Below, in pieces: positions 55,424 to 64,000 of a DNA stretch of 64,000 bases; position 1 is the stretch's first letter; every line of letters begins with the position of its first letter. The stretch covers positions 310,001-374,000 of the forward strand of contig NZ_JAKCPW010000001.1 of NCBI RefSeq assembly GCF_021440085.1, read 5' to 3'. Source of the stretch: Dyadobacter sp. CY261. Lineage in GTDB: Bacteria; Bacteroidota; Bacteroidia; Cytophagales; Spirosomataceae. The notes under the pieces are model-generated. The model had not been told where the DNA came from and did no database searches. It saw only the letters and a list, made by a program, of their open reading frames with translations. The position numbers were made by a program, and so were the translations under genes.

Positions 55424-55789
55424 ATGAGCAACTTAATGATCCTGGTGGCCGGTCCCTACCGATCGGGAACCAATGACGACCCCGCCTTAATGCAGAAAAA
55501 CCTTGATTACCTTGAATCAGTAACGTTGCAACTCTTTCGTGCAGGGCATTTGCCGGTAATCGGGGAGTGGGTAGCATTGCCACTATTGAAACTTGCGGGA
55601 TCTAAAGTGCCTGGTGATGGGCCTTATGAGGAAATTCTGTACCCGGTGGCCGAGCGCCTTTTGCATAAATGTGATGCAATCCTCCGGCTGGAAGGCGAAT
55701 CCAAAGGTGCCGACGAAGATGTACGGATAGGGAAGGAGCGCGGCTTGCAGATCTTTTACCATCTCGCCGATGTGCCAGGTTGCGCGTAA
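55424..55789 (+). CDS. Nucleoside 2-deoxyribosyltransferase-like (DUF4406) protein
   Basis: 121 aa from the ATG at 55424; the frame is open from 55352 without a good start. Features: MILVAGPYRSGTNDDP, a helix with LQLFRAGHLPVIGEWVALPLL, and DAILRLEGESKGADEDVRIGKERGLQIFYHL, as in the nucleoside 2-deoxyribosyltransferase-like/DUF4406 group. Function within the group is uncertain; a nucleotide-sugar role would fit a DeoR neighbour. It converges directly with the histidine kinase gene (stops abut). Confidence 0.8.
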   Translation: MSNLMILVAGPYRSGTNDDPALMQKNLDYLESVTLQLFRAGHLPVIGEWVALPLLKLAGSKVPGDGPYEEILYPVAERLLHKCDAILRLEGESKGADEDVRIGKERGLQIFYHLADVPGCA

Positions 55790-57154
55790 TCAGAGCAGGT
55801 TGCGCTGCCGGGCTTTGTTCTTGTCGAACATCGGCACCGAAATGTAGAAGCAACTACCCTGATCGGGTGTGCTTTCCAACCAAATCTTGCCATTCTGGGC
55901 CTTGATGAACTCCATACAGAGCATCAGGCCCAGACCAACACCTTTCTCATTGTCGGTCCCGAAGGTAGATTCCACATTCAGTGAAAAGATGGATTGCTGC
56001 TTTTCCGGGGACATTCCAATGCCGTCGTCTTTTACGGTAATGAGGCAATTGTTGCCTTGTACCTCGGCTTTTACCGTAATGTGCCCTCCCATGTGCGTGA
56101 ATTTGATCGCATTACCGATGATGTTCCGCAGGATGAGCTGCATCATGTCGCTGTCGGCATAGATGGTTGCCGACGGATCGAAATAGTAAGCCAGACTGAT
56201 ATTTTTGCGGGCGGCAATATTGCGTTCGAGGGTCAGTGTTGGCTCAAAAAGCGCATGTACGTTCAGTTGTTCCATATGCGCCAGAACACCGTGCAATTGG
56301 GATTTCGACCAGTCGAGCAGCTTCGACAACATGGCCATGGTGTTCTTGGTAGAGTTGAGCAGGTCGTTCTCGATGTCAAGCTTTTGTTCTTCATCGAGCT
56401 CGTGCTGGGTGAGTAGTTCCAGGAAGTTCTGGATGCTGGCCAGGGGCGACCGCAGGTCGTGCGCAACGATGGACATCAATTTATTTTTCTCCGCATTCAG
56501 CTTTTCAAGTTCCTCATTCTGCCGCACGATCTGCCAGTTCTGCAGTTCGATCGCCTTTGAATTTTCAAGTGTCAATTCTTTTTCGCGCTCGTAACTGCCC
56601 CGGATGTAATGAATGCAGAAATACGTGATCGTGGCGACCACCACATAGGCGGACATATGGTCGACAAAACGGTTGGAGCGGGTGGTGTAGGTGTCGGGCA
56701 CCAGGTGTGGGTAGTAGAACTCGACAAGGTTTAGAATGATCAGGATCGTGACGTTGACGGGAATCCAGACCTTATACTGATCTGCGGGACTGATCGCAAT
56801 GCTGAGAAGCAGGAATAGCAGGAAAAAGAGGTCGGTAGGCCCGCGCATGCCGGCGTTCAGGAAATAATTGACAGTAAACAGTGAGAGACCAACCACGTTG
56901 CAAAGCAATGTGCTGACGTTCACCATGTGTTTAAACCTCGACGCATAGTAGAATCCCGCCGCGATGAGCAACACGACAAGGCTGACCAATGCAACTTTGG
57001 GCAATCCTATCGCGTAGTTAAATGGGATATTATAAATCAGTGCGAAAATTGAGATCAGGCATACCGAGTGGAATATCCGGGCGTTCAGGGGAAAGACTGA
57101 CGGGTCACCGGATAGCTTAATCCAAGTTCGGTAGAGTGAATCTTTAAGAGGCAA
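55790..57154 (-). CDS. Membrane sensor histidine kinase
   Basis: 454 aa from a TTG at 57154; no in-frame ATG lies upstream, and the next Met (about residue 73) would remove membrane spans. Five to six membrane segments occupy residues 25-190 without a large sensor domain. A coiled region (KELTLENSKAIELQNWQIVRQNEELEKLN) leads into HisKA with phospho-acceptor His232 (SIVAHDLRSPLAS) and HATPase_c (NIIGNAIKFTHMG, DDGIGMSP, GVGLGLMLC). The partner regulator is not adjacent. An exact TATATTTG box precedes it. Confidence 0.9.
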   Translation of the reverse strand: MPLKDSLYRTWIKLSGDPSVFPLNARIFHSVCLISIFALIYNIPFNYAIGLPKVALVSLVVLLIAAGFYYASRFKHMVNVSTLLCNVVGLSLFTVNYFLNAGMRGPTDLFFLLFLLLSIAISPADQYKVWIPVNVTILIILNLVEFYYPHLVPDTYTTRSNRFVDHMSAYVVVATITYFCIHYIRGSYEREKELTLENSKAIELQNWQIVRQNEELEKLNAEKNKLMSIVAHDLRSPLASIQNFLELLTQHELDEEQKLDIENDLLNSTKNTMAMLSKLLDWSKSQLHGVLAHMEQLNVHALFEPTLTLERNIAARKNISLAYYFDPSATIYADSDMMQLILRNIIGNAIKFTHMGGHITVKAEVQGNNCLITVKDDGIGMSPEKQQSIFSLNVESTFGTDNEKGVGLGLMLCMEFIKAQNGKIWLESTPDQGSCFYISVPMFDKNKARQRNLL

Positions 57155-57176
57155 GATGTGCAGGGTTTCGTTCCTG

Positions 57177-57209
57177 CAAATATAATATACGCATTTTCAT
57201 TAAGCACAA
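57177..57209 (-). promoter_or_regulatory. Promoter of the histidine kinase gene
   Basis: Minus strand TTG at 57209-57207, 22-nt spacer, TATATTTG at 57184-57177. A TGCAGG/CCTGCA inverted repeat (57159-57164 and 57173-57178) overlaps the -7 edge and the predicted leader. Confidence 0.55.
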
Positions 57210-57243
57210 GTAGAATTAATATTAATTAATCTGTGGAAAATCC

Positions 57244-59661
57244 CTAACCTTTGATGCGGTTCAATTCATCTTCCGACCCTGACCTGCGGTTACGCGCCGC
57301 TTTTATTTCCTTGCTTCCGAATCGGTAGTTGAAGTTTACACGCAGCATTTGTCCTTCAAATCGGAAGCGTAAACGCGTTTCTATTCCCGCATATGCAGAG
57401 GTGTAACCGCCACGGGCGGTATGGAAAACGTCGCTGAATGTCATTTTCAAACTGGCATTTTCCTTCCAGAACTTCTTCTGCACACCTACATCCACCATAC
57501 CCATTTGCCAATTGTAGTCGATGCGGCGGTAAGGTGAGTTGTACCAGCCCGAGAGCTCTACCATCCAGTTGTTTTTGAGCTTGAATGTGTTCTGACCGTT
57601 CAGGTTGAATGCGGTTGTGCGGTTATTGACGACGATCCCATTATCGAGCGAGGCTTTCCAGAGGTTGTGGTATGCGCTCACGTTGAAATTAAACTCCCAC
57701 CATTTGGTAATCGGCCTGGTAATGCTGACGTCGAGGCTGAACCCTTGCGAATAATCGAGGTTTTGGGTGATAAAGTAGGTGCGGCTACTGTCGTACGGAA
57801 TGCGCAACCCTACGACCGGGAATTTTGTTCTGCGGTATCCAAGCGATGTTGTCAGTATTCCCTTGTAAACATGTGATAGCTTGAAACTATTCGCATATTC
57901 GGGTTTCAGGAACGGGTTGCCTTTTGAATACACCAGTTCGTCGATGCGGTATTCGAACGGATTGAGGTTCTGGTAACTTGGGCGGTTGATGCGCCGGCTG
58001 TAATTGAGATTCCAGGTGTGGTTTTTAGACGCGCGGAATGATATGGCACCGCTCGGAAAGAAGCTGAGGTAGGTTGTATCTACTTTATCGAGGTCGTTGT
58101 GCTTGTAGCTGGTCAGGTCGCCGAGTGATTTGGTCCGTTCGGCGCGCAGGCCAGCCTGAACGTCCCATTTTTTGCCAAGCGAAATATTGTAATTGATATA
58201 AGCCGCATAAACGCGTTCGAGGTATTTGAACCGGTTGCTTCGGTTGGTATCAATCACCTCCGTATTCTGCAATACGTTGTAGAAATTGAATGTGTTATCC
58301 GATTTGACATCCGACAGTTTAACCCCATAACCCAGTTTTCCCTTTTTAAATGGCTGCTCGTAATCAACCTTAAACGATTTGATCGTGATATCGACGGGCG
58401 TTTTGGTCACATAATTCCGCTCGATCGGCTCGTCGCTGGTGGTTTGGAACTGGTATTTATTGGGCTGGTAACTGATCCCGCGTGAGGAGAAAATGCCGTA
58501 GTCTGTGTCGATGTTCAGCTCGTGACCGGTAGTGTCGGCATAGCGGTAGTTCACATTCACATTCAGGTTCTTATTCTTCTCCGGGTTCGAAGTCCGTGAC
58601 GACAGGATCAGCGAATCGGCTGTCAGATTGTTGCGTTTGCTAATGAATGTCTCGCTTTCCCCGCCACCGTTGTGGTTGCTAAGGCGTCCGTTCGCGCTGA
58701 AACCGAGGGTGTTTTTAGAATTAATAAAATAATCCGCCCCGATTTTGGCGCTGTGGGTGGTATCGCGCCAGATCCCTTTCCATAATTTGTTGTAGGCTAC
58801 ATTGTTCAGGATTTGGTCGTCGTAGGTGGTATTATGCCATGCGCCCTGGTTGAAGCCGTAGTTGCCGAAGATGTTGACCTTCTTGTCGCGGTGGTTTAGG
58901 TTGAGGGACGCGTTGTATTTTGGGGTTATACCAAACATGCCGCCCAGGCTGATATTGCCATTGGTACCAAGCTTCGCGTTCTTTTTCAGGCGAATATTGA
59001 TAATGCCCAGGTCGCCGGCCGCATCGAATTTGGCAGATGGGTTCGTAATGATTTCGATCGCTTCGATATCGGCCGAATTCATGCTTTTGAGCGTCGATGC
59101 AAGGTCTTTTCCAGCAAGCGGCGACGGGCGTCCGTCGATGTAAATGCGGACACCGGTTTTGCCGCGTACCAGAATATTTTCGTCCCTGTCAACCTGCACG
59201 CCGGGCGACCTTTGCAGCAGATCGAGCGCGTTTGAACCGGTTGCATTGATGCTGGCCTCGACATTGAAGACCATTCGATCATTCTTGACTTCGATCAACG
59301 GCTTTGTGCCGGTTACTTTCACCTCATTCAACTGTTTGGCTTCCGGAGCCATTGTGATCGCAGGCAGATTCACATCCCGGCCAGACACATCGAACGTCGC
59401 GGAGTTGTGTAATTGCTGACCTACGGCCGAAATACGAAGAAAATATTTGCCTTCGCTGACCCCGGTGATTTTAAATGCGCCCTGCTCATCGGCCACATCG
59501 GCCTTAACAAGTGTAGAATCTTTGGATTGATTGACAGAGACTGCCGCAAAGCCGACGGGTTCATTTTGCTGGTTTTTGACGAGGCCGGTTATAGTGAACG
59601 TCTGAGCGAAACTGGCTAAGGAAGTTCCGCAAATTAGCAGGCTGAGTAAAGTTTTTTTCAT
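57244..59661 (-). CDS. TonB-dependent-receptor-like outer membrane beta-barrel protein (PF14905 type)
   Basis: 805 aa. Signal peptide MKKTLLSLLICGTSLASFAQ. A CarboxypepD-regulatory-like domain (about 21-110, ITGLVKNQQNEPVGFAAVSV) is followed by a plug-like region (DLLQRSPGVQVDRDENILVRGKTGVRIYIDGRP; IEAIEIITNPSAKFDAAGDLGIINI) and the 'outer membrane protein beta-barrel family' domain. It lacks the DASATAIYGSRG SusC signature and has no SusD partner. It is divergent from the big hybrid sensor across 113 bp; shared control is plausible. Ligand unknown. Confidence 0.93.
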   Translation of the reverse strand: MKKTLLSLLICGTSLASFAQTFTITGLVKNQQNEPVGFAAVSVNQSKDSTLVKADVADEQGAFKITGVSEGKYFLRISAVGQQLHNSATFDVSGRDVNLPAITMAPEAKQLNEVKVTGTKPLIEVKNDRMVFNVEASINATGSNALDLLQRSPGVQVDRDENILVRGKTGVRIYIDGRPSPLAGKDLASTLKSMNSADIEAIEIITNPSAKFDAAGDLGIINIRLKKNAKLGTNGNISLGGMFGITPKYNASLNLNHRDKKVNIFGNYGFNQGAWHNTTYDDQILNNVAYNKLWKGIWRDTTHSAKIGADYFINSKNTLGFSANGRLSNHNGGGESETFISKRNNLTADSLILSSRTSNPEKNKNLNVNVNYRYADTTGHELNIDTDYGIFSSRGISYQPNKYQFQTTSDEPIERNYVTKTPVDITIKSFKVDYEQPFKKGKLGYGVKLSDVKSDNTFNFYNVLQNTEVIDTNRSNRFKYLERVYAAYINYNISLGKKWDVQAGLRAERTKSLGDLTSYKHNDLDKVDTTYLSFFPSGAISFRASKNHTWNLNYSRRINRPSYQNLNPFEYRIDELVYSKGNPFLKPEYANSFKLSHVYKGILTTSLGYRRTKFPVVGLRIPYDSSRTYFITQNLDYSQGFSLDVSITRPITKWWEFNFNVSAYHNLWKASLDNGIVVNNRTTAFNLNGQNTFKLKNNWMVELSGWYNSPYRRIDYNWQMGMVDVGVQKKFWKENASLKMTFSDVFHTARGGYTSAYAGIETRLRFRFEGQMLRVNFNYRFGSKEIKAARNRRSGSEDELNRIKG

Positions 59662-59709
59662 AGATGGCTAATATTCGTATAGGGCAAAGAGTAGGAATCA
59701 CTTTTAATG

Positions 59710-59739
59710 TTGCATTAGGGCACATTTTTTCTACTTTTA
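59710..59739 (+). promoter_or_regulatory. Promoter candidate of the hybrid sensor kinase
   Basis: TTG (59710-59712), 19-nt spacer, TACTTTTA (59732-59739). It matches TAnnTTTG except for the last base, 36 nt upstream of the ATG at 59775. Confidence 0.5.
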
Positions 59740-59774
59740 ACTAACGTTTCTATCTATCACTGAATGAAGTGCCC

Positions 59775-62700
59775 ATGAAAGCTGTTCGCCTGGGAGCAGT
59801 TTTATTGCTCCTCTTATGCTTTCAAGCGATGTATGCGCAGGAAGTCGCGCTCAGGTTTCGCAGGCTGACCACCGATCAGGGATTATCGCAAAGCCATGTA
59901 AGTGCAATCCTGAAAGACAGCAGCGGTTTTATGTGGTTCGCCACAGAAGACGGGCTCAACCGGTTTGACGGATACAAATACACCCATTACAAGCACGATC
60001 CCGCCAATCCGAAATCGATCAACGATAGTTTTGTGTTGTCACTTCTCGACGACGAAAAAGGGCAAATGTGGGTGGGTACCTCCACCGGGCTCGACCGTTA
60101 CGATCGCGACACCGATACTTTTATTCACCATCCCCATCCACGCAGGAGCCTGGCGATCAATACCATTTTTCGCGACAGCCGGAACCGCATGTGGCTTGGG
60201 ACCGATCAGGGACTTTATCTGTTTGATCGTGATCGCGGCACTTATCAGCTCTATCGTTATCCGGGCAGGGACGCCCGGGTGGGTAGCGAATTTATAACGA
60301 GTATTGCCGAGGGAAAAGACTATGTGCTTTGGGTGGGCACTGAAAAGGGCTTGTTTAAGCTTGACGTGCAATCCGGGAATTATACTGCATATACTCATGG
60401 GGCCGGTACATCGGCCGGGCTAAAATCGGACTGGATAAAGGTCTTGAATTTTGACCGGAAAGGCGATCTCTGGGTGGGGACGCATGGTGGAGGAATTGCC
60501 CATCTCGACCCCGCCGGAACAATTGTCCATCAGTTTCTGCATGATCCTGCAAACCAGTGGAGTGTCGCACACAACGATATTCTTTCAATGATGGAAGATA
60601 AAGCGGGAAAAATCTGGATAGGCACCGAAAACGGCGGCATTAGTGTGTATGACCCGTCAACTGGCCGCTTTACAACGATCCGTAATGACCCCGACGACCG
60701 TTATTCGTTGAATAACAATTCGGTTTACGCGATCTATCGCGATAATGCGGAGAACATCTGGATCGGTACATATGCTGGCGGGGTTAATTTTCTTCCCAGA
60801 TTTGGACCTAAGTTTGCCTCCTATCGCCAGAAACCTAACACGCCTAACAGTTTGAGTAACAATACTGTGCTGGCGATCTGCGGCGATAGCACGGGCAACG
60901 ACATCTGGATCGGCACCGACGGCGGTGGGTTGAACCGGTTTAACCGGAAAACGAAGACTTTTACATTTTACCGGCACCGCCCAGGCGATCCACAGTCGAT
61001 ATCCAATGACTATGTGATCTCGGTGATCTGGGTGACGAAAGATGTACTCGGCCTCGGTTTCCATAATGGCGGCTTTGATTTTTTCAATGTCAATACCGGG
61101 CAGGTAGAGCACCATATTTCAGAAGAAAATAATCCGAACAGTCTGTCGATTTCAGACATCAACAACATGACCCGCGACCGCGACGGCAATATTTGGATTG
61201 GGACCTGGAAGGGAGGACTCAATTTTTATGATGTAAAGACAAAAAGATACAGTCATTACCGGCATAACACAGCTGATCCGGCAAGCCTCAGCGGCGATAT
61301 TGTCACTAGTGTTTTTCAGGACAAAAAAGGAAATATCTGGGTAGGCACATTCAACGGCCTCGATCTGCTGCTGCCTGATCGCAGCGGTTTTCGGCATTAT
61401 CGCAATAATCCCGAAGACGCCGGCAGCATTTCCCATAACAAAGTACAAACGATCATGGAAGCAGAGAGTGGGAATTTATGGATTGGAACAGTGGGAGGCG
61501 GGCTTTGTTATTTTGACAAGAAAAAGCAGGCATTCCAGTCCTACAATGAGAAGGATGGGCTAGCCAGCAGTGTGGTTTTTGCTATTCTGCAAGATCGTAA
61601 TGAGAATCTCTGGCTGGGTACAAACAAGGGAATATCGAAATTTAATCCGAAGACCAAAACCTTCCGGAATTTCGGAATCGCGGACGGGTTACCCGGCAAT
61701 GAATTCCGTGACAATTCGCGCTTCATGGCGGTGGACGGGCAGATGTATTTCGGTGGGATCAATGGTTTTATCAGCTTTCATCCCGACAGTCTCCGGTATA
61801 ACGATTTCGTCCCGCCCGTATACATTACCGGTTTCCAAATATTCAATCAGCAGGTGAACACTGGTGGCAAGGACAATATCCTGAAACAGCAAGTCAGCGT
61901 CGCAAAAACCATTACAATAGGGTATGACCAGTCGGTACTTACCTTTGAATTTGCCGCATTGAGCTACACCGTTCCGGAGAAAAACCAATATGCATATTTG
62001 CTGGAAGGTTTTGACAAGCATTGGAACTATATAGGAAACAAACGTACCGCTACTTACACCAACCTGGATCCGGGAACATATATATTCAAAGTCAAAGCTT
62101 CCAATAATGATGGCTTGTGGAATGAAACCGGGGTATCCATTCAACTGATCATTACCCCGCCTTTCTGGCTCACATGGTGGTTTCGTTTGCTAGGCGTGCT
62201 GTTATTGATTGGATTGATCGTGGCTGTATATCGGATCAGGACTTACAGGATTCGAAAGCAAAAGCGCGTATTGGAGCATCAAATCCAGGAACGGACCAAT
62301 GAGTTGGAACGTGCGATTGGCGAGCAACAGATTCTTGTGGAAAAGGCGGAGTTGGCCAATAGGGCTAAGAGTGCGTTCCTGGCTACGATGAGCCATGAAA
62401 TTCGGACGCCTATGAACGGGGTGATTGGCCTCGCCTCCCTGCTCTCGGAAACTGATCTTACCGAAGAACAGCGCAATTTTACCAAGTTGATCCAGTCGTC
62501 CGGCGAAGACCTCCTGAACGTAATCAACGACATACTCGATATCTCGAAGATCGAATCGGGGAATATGGAGCTGGAAGAAAAGGAGTTTGCACTGAAAACC
62601 TATGTTGGCGAGGTAGTCGACTTGTTCAGGGCAAAAACCAATTCGCATCATTTAAACCTGACGTTGAAAATCGATGAAAATGTGCCTTCGCGGATTATTG

Positions 62701-63527
62701 GGGACCGATTACGGCTCGGACAGATCGTTACCAACCTTGTGGGCAACGCAATCAAGTTCACGCCAAAGGGTGAGGTAAGTGTGTTTGTCTACGTGATCGC
62801 GGAAGAGGGGGAAATCATCAAACTTGGATTTGAGATTGCCGACACCGGTATAGGTATTGCGGAGGACAAGCTCGATAAGCTATTCAAGCCCTTTTCACAG
62901 GTGGATTCGTCTACGACCCGAAAATACGGCGGCACGGGCCTTGGGCTGGTAATCTGTGAGAAACTGACGACGCTGATGCGAGGTAGCATTTCCGTCGAAA
63001 GTAGTTTGAACAAAGGCAGTACCTTCCGCTTTTCGATTACCGCCAAGGTGGCGACTGAGATTCGGGAAAAGATTGAGTCGGCTCGTCGGAAGGAAAATTC
63101 CCCTAAAAAGCTTCCCGCTGATTTTGCGGCCCGTTATCCGATGTCGATACTGGTGGCCGAAGACAACAAGGTGAACCAGATTGTGATCATGAACACGTTG
63201 AGCAAGCTTGGATACCGCGCCGACCTGGCCCAGAATGGTATGGAAGTGCTTGAACGCGTTTCGGAAATGAGTTATGATGTGATTCTCATGGATATGCAAA
63301 TGCCGCAAATGGACGGCCTGGAAGCGACGCGGCAAATCAAGGCGAGGAATGTGGCAAATCCATTCATTATTGCCATGACTGCGAATGCATTGCAGCAGGA
63401 CAAAGAAAAATGTTTCGAAGCCGGAATGGACGATTACCTGAGCAAACCGGTCATACTGGAAGACCTTGTTGACATACTTCAAAAATGGGCGGAAAAGCTG
63501 GAAACGCGGCCGTCCGACATGCCTTAA
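59775..63527 (+). CDS. Hybrid two-component sensor kinase with propeller sensor and C-terminal receiver (no HTH)
   Basis: 1250 aa from the ATG at 59775; a GTG two codons upstream is in frame. Signal peptide to about YAQ, then two seven-bladed reg_prop propellers (about 25-680, repeated IWIGT/LWVGT blades), a Y_Y_Y domain (about 710-780), one membrane span (about 795-818, [21 protein letters not shown]), coiled coil, HisKA with His874 ([12 protein letters not shown]), HATPase_c ([25 protein letters not shown]) and a receiver with Asp1173 ([12 protein letters not shown]). Typical PUL sensors of this shape (HTCS) end in an AraC DNA-binding domain; this one stops after the receiver, so it must signal through a separate HPt or regulator. 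Confidence 0.95.
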   Translation: MKAVRLGAVLLLLLCFQAMYAQEVALRFRRLTTDQGLSQSHVSAILKDSSGFMWFATEDGLNRFDGYKYTHYKHDPANPKSINDSFVLSLLDDEKGQMWVGTSTGLDRYDRDTDTFIHHPHPRRSLAINTIFRDSRNRMWLGTDQGLYLFDRDRGTYQLYRYPGRDARVGSEFITSIAEGKDYVLWVGTEKGLFKLDVQSGNYTAYTHGAGTSAGLKSDWIKVLNFDRKGDLWVGTHGGGIAHLDPAGTIVHQFLHDPANQWSVAHNDILSMMEDKAGKIWIGTENGGISVYDPSTGRFTTIRNDPDDRYSLNNNSVYAIYRDNAENIWIGTYAGGVNFLPRFGPKFASYRQKPNTPNSLSNNTVLAICGDSTGNDIWIGTDGGGLNRFNRKTKTFTFYRHRPGDPQSISNDYVISVIWVTKDVLGLGFHNGGFDFFNVNTGQVEHHISEENNPNSLSISDINNMTRDRDGNIWIGTWKGGLNFYDVKTKRYSHYRHNTADPASLSGDIVTSVFQDKKGNIWVGTFNGLDLLLPDRSGFRHYRNNPEDAGSISHNKVQTIMEAESGNLWIGTVGGGLCYFDKKKQAFQSYNEKDGLASSVVFAILQDRNENLWLGTNKGISKFNPKTKTFRNFGIADGLPGNEFRDNSRFMAVDGQMYFGGINGFISFHPDSLRYNDFVPPVYITGFQIFNQQVNTGGKDNILKQQVSVAKTITIGYDQSVLTFEFAALSYTVPEKNQYAYLLEGFDKHWNYIGNKRTATYTNLDPGTYIFKVKASNNDGLWNETGVSIQLIITPPFWLTWWFRLLGVLLLIGLIVAVYRIRTYRIRKQKRVLEHQIQERTNELERAIGEQQILVEKAELANRAKSAFLATMSHEIRTPMNGVIGLASLLSETDLTEEQRNFTKLIQSSGEDLLNVINDILDISKIESGNMELEEKEFALKTYVGEVVDLFRAKTNSHHLNLTLKIDENVPSRIIGDRLRLGQIVTNLVGNAIKFTPKGEVSVFVYVIAEEGEIIKLGFEIADTGIGIAEDKLDKLFKPFSQVDSSTTRKYGGTGLGLVICEKLTTLMRGSISVESSLNKGSTFRFSITAKVATEIREKIESARRKENSPKKLPADFAARYPMSILVAEDNKVNQIVIMNTLSKLGYRADLAQNGMEVLERVSEMSYDVILMDMQMPQMDGLEATRQIKARNVANPFIIAMTANALQQDKEKCFEAGMDDYLSKPVILEDLVDILQKWAEKLETRPSDMP

Positions 63528-63715
63528 TCCCTTGTTTGTATCTGATTTCGACCGCAATTTGTGTTAAACTCATCAGGCAATTGCCTGAAATCGGCAACTG
63601 GCTTAATGATACCCATAAAGGGGAATTTAGTGTACTGGAAATACAGGAAGCAAAAAGAGCAGCCGAAGCTGCTCTCTTGCGTTTGTATGATGATGAAGTG
63701 CTAGTAAGGCCTTGA
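63485..63715 (+). CDS. Possible small protein, 76 aa (doubtful)
   Basis: The ATG lies inside the end of the kinase gene in another frame. The 3' part ([39 protein letters not shown]) has a plausible amphipathic helix, but the N-terminal part is out-of-frame kinase sequence and no better ATG exists. A 16-bp palindrome at 63573-63588 lies within it. No family recognised. Confidence 0.28.
   Translation: MGGKAGNAAVRHALIPCLYLISTAICVKLIRQLPEIGNWLNDTHKGEFSVLEIQEAKRAAEAALLRLYDDEVLVRP
63573..63588. promoter_or_regulatory. 16-bp perfect palindrome TCAGGCAATTGCCTGA
   Basis: Perfect self-complementary sequence 46 nt after the kinase stop, with no T-run, so more like a protein-binding site or mRNA hairpin than a terminator. 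Confidence 0.4.
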
Positions 63716-63717
63716 TT

Positions 63718-63915
63718 TTAGTTTGCTGTTTTGTATGCAGTTAAAAAATCCATTCCAACAACGTCGGATTCCTGTTCTTTTTGCATCCTTGCACGCTTGA
63801 CAAAGGCAGCTGCATCATCAGCAAGCAGCTCCTTGAGGTGCTTTCCTCCGAACTCGTCAAAGTACCAAATCCATACCATTTTCTCGGAGATGATCGAATA
63901 CTGCACGCCCGCCAT
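63718..63915 (-). CDS. Hypothetical protein, 65 aa
   Basis: Starts at the ATG at 63915 (MAGVQYSIISEKMVWIWYFDEF); the frame extends to a TTG at 63939. An aromatic N-terminal half is followed by a charged helix (HLKELLADDAAAFVKRARMQKEQES). No family recognised. An exact TATATTTG box at 63937-63944, giving a short leader, and a striking dyad right upstream support expression and regulation. Confidence 0.6.
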   Translation of the reverse strand: MAGVQYSIISEKMVWIWYFDEFGGKHLKELLADDAAAFVKRARMQKEQESDVVGMDFLTAYKTAN

Positions 63916-63936
63916 AGCTTTTATTTGTTGATGCTT

Positions 63937-63944
63937 CAAATATA
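63937..63944 (-). promoter_or_regulatory. -7 box of the 65-aa gene
   Basis: TATATTTG on the minus strand, exact TAnnTTTG, 21 nt before the ATG. No TTG stands at the -33 position; the dyad at 63946-63977 covers that region, as expected for a promoter controlled by an activator or repressor. Confidence 0.5.
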
Positions 63945-63945
63945 G

Positions 63946-63977
63946 TGGAATATTTCCATTAAAAAGGAAATATTCCA
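63946..63977. promoter_or_regulatory. Double-dyad operator candidate
   Basis: TGGAATATTTCC (63946-63957) and its perfect complement GGAAATATTCCA (63966-63977) flank an 8-nt A-rich spacer. Each arm is itself nearly palindromic (GGAA-TAT-TTCC), so there are two tandem dimer sites immediately upstream of a -7 box. Confidence 0.6.
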
Positions 63978-64000
63978 GAAAAAATTATTCACTCAATAGG

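Overview
The window (about 51% GC by eye) comes from a Bacteroidota chromosome, most likely a Cytophagales member such as Dyadobacter or a relative in Spirosomataceae. This rests on four SusC/SusD pairs, a type IX secretion C-terminal sorting domain on a protease, a hybrid two-component sensor with a propeller periplasmic part, start sites with poor Shine-Dalgarno sequences, and several TTG-N(16-22)-TAnnTTTG promoter-like boxes typical of the phylum. I see no rRNA, tRNA, CRISPR, transposase or prophage. The species assignment is inference.

Layout. 1-2.5 kb: 3' part of a secreted M43 metalloprotease and a small unknown gene. 2.9-9.8 kb: SusC with an unusual 140-residue Pro/Ser/Thr-rich linker, SusD, and a UshA-type 5'-nucleotidase split into two genes (lipoprotein C-terminal domain first, Tat-exported metallophosphoesterase second). 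9.9-14.5 kb: housekeeping and stress genes (CPA1 antiporter, cytochrome P450, Dps, SYLF, KTSC). 14.5-29.5 kb: a complete polysaccharide utilisation locus (PUL). A LacI regulator, an esterase and a GMC oxidoreductase lie on the minus strand. Divergently, SusC, SusD, a clan GH-D-like glycosidase, a heparinase II/III-type lyase and a second esterase form a tight operon. 29.5-34.3 kb: a planctomycete-type pair, a di-haem PSD1 protein with an inserted LamG-like domain plus a Tat-exported DUF1501 protein.

34.4-43.1 kb: YpfJ-like metallopeptidase, DUF4287 protein, single-domain response regulator, then a third SusC/SusD pair followed by a small unknown gene and an exported metallo-beta-lactamase-fold protein. 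43.3-48 kb: zinc alcohol dehydrogenase, outer-membrane barrel, phytase-like lipoprotein and an exported unknown. 48.2-53 kb: a fourth SusC/SusD pair ending in a strong terminator. 53.1-57.2 kb: Crp-like regulator, an SDR lacking the usual catalytic Tyr/Lys, a DeoR-type regulator divergent from a deoxyribosyltransferase-like gene, and a membrane histidine kinase. 57.2-64 kb: a PF14905-type outer-membrane receptor divergent from a 1250-residue hybrid sensor kinase, then two small ORFs and a conspicuous double-dyad operator at the window end.

How they work together: the second PUL looks like one extracellular or periplasmic catabolic system. Two esterases would deacylate, the GH and lyase would cut a probably uronate-containing glycan, SusC/D would import it, the GMC enzyme might oxidise a released sugar, and LacI would sense the product at inverted repeats in the divergent intergenic region. 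The strongest oddities are an in-frame double-palindrome element inside the GH gene, the split nucleotidase, the SusC linker, and the PSD1/DUF1501 pair beside the PUL.
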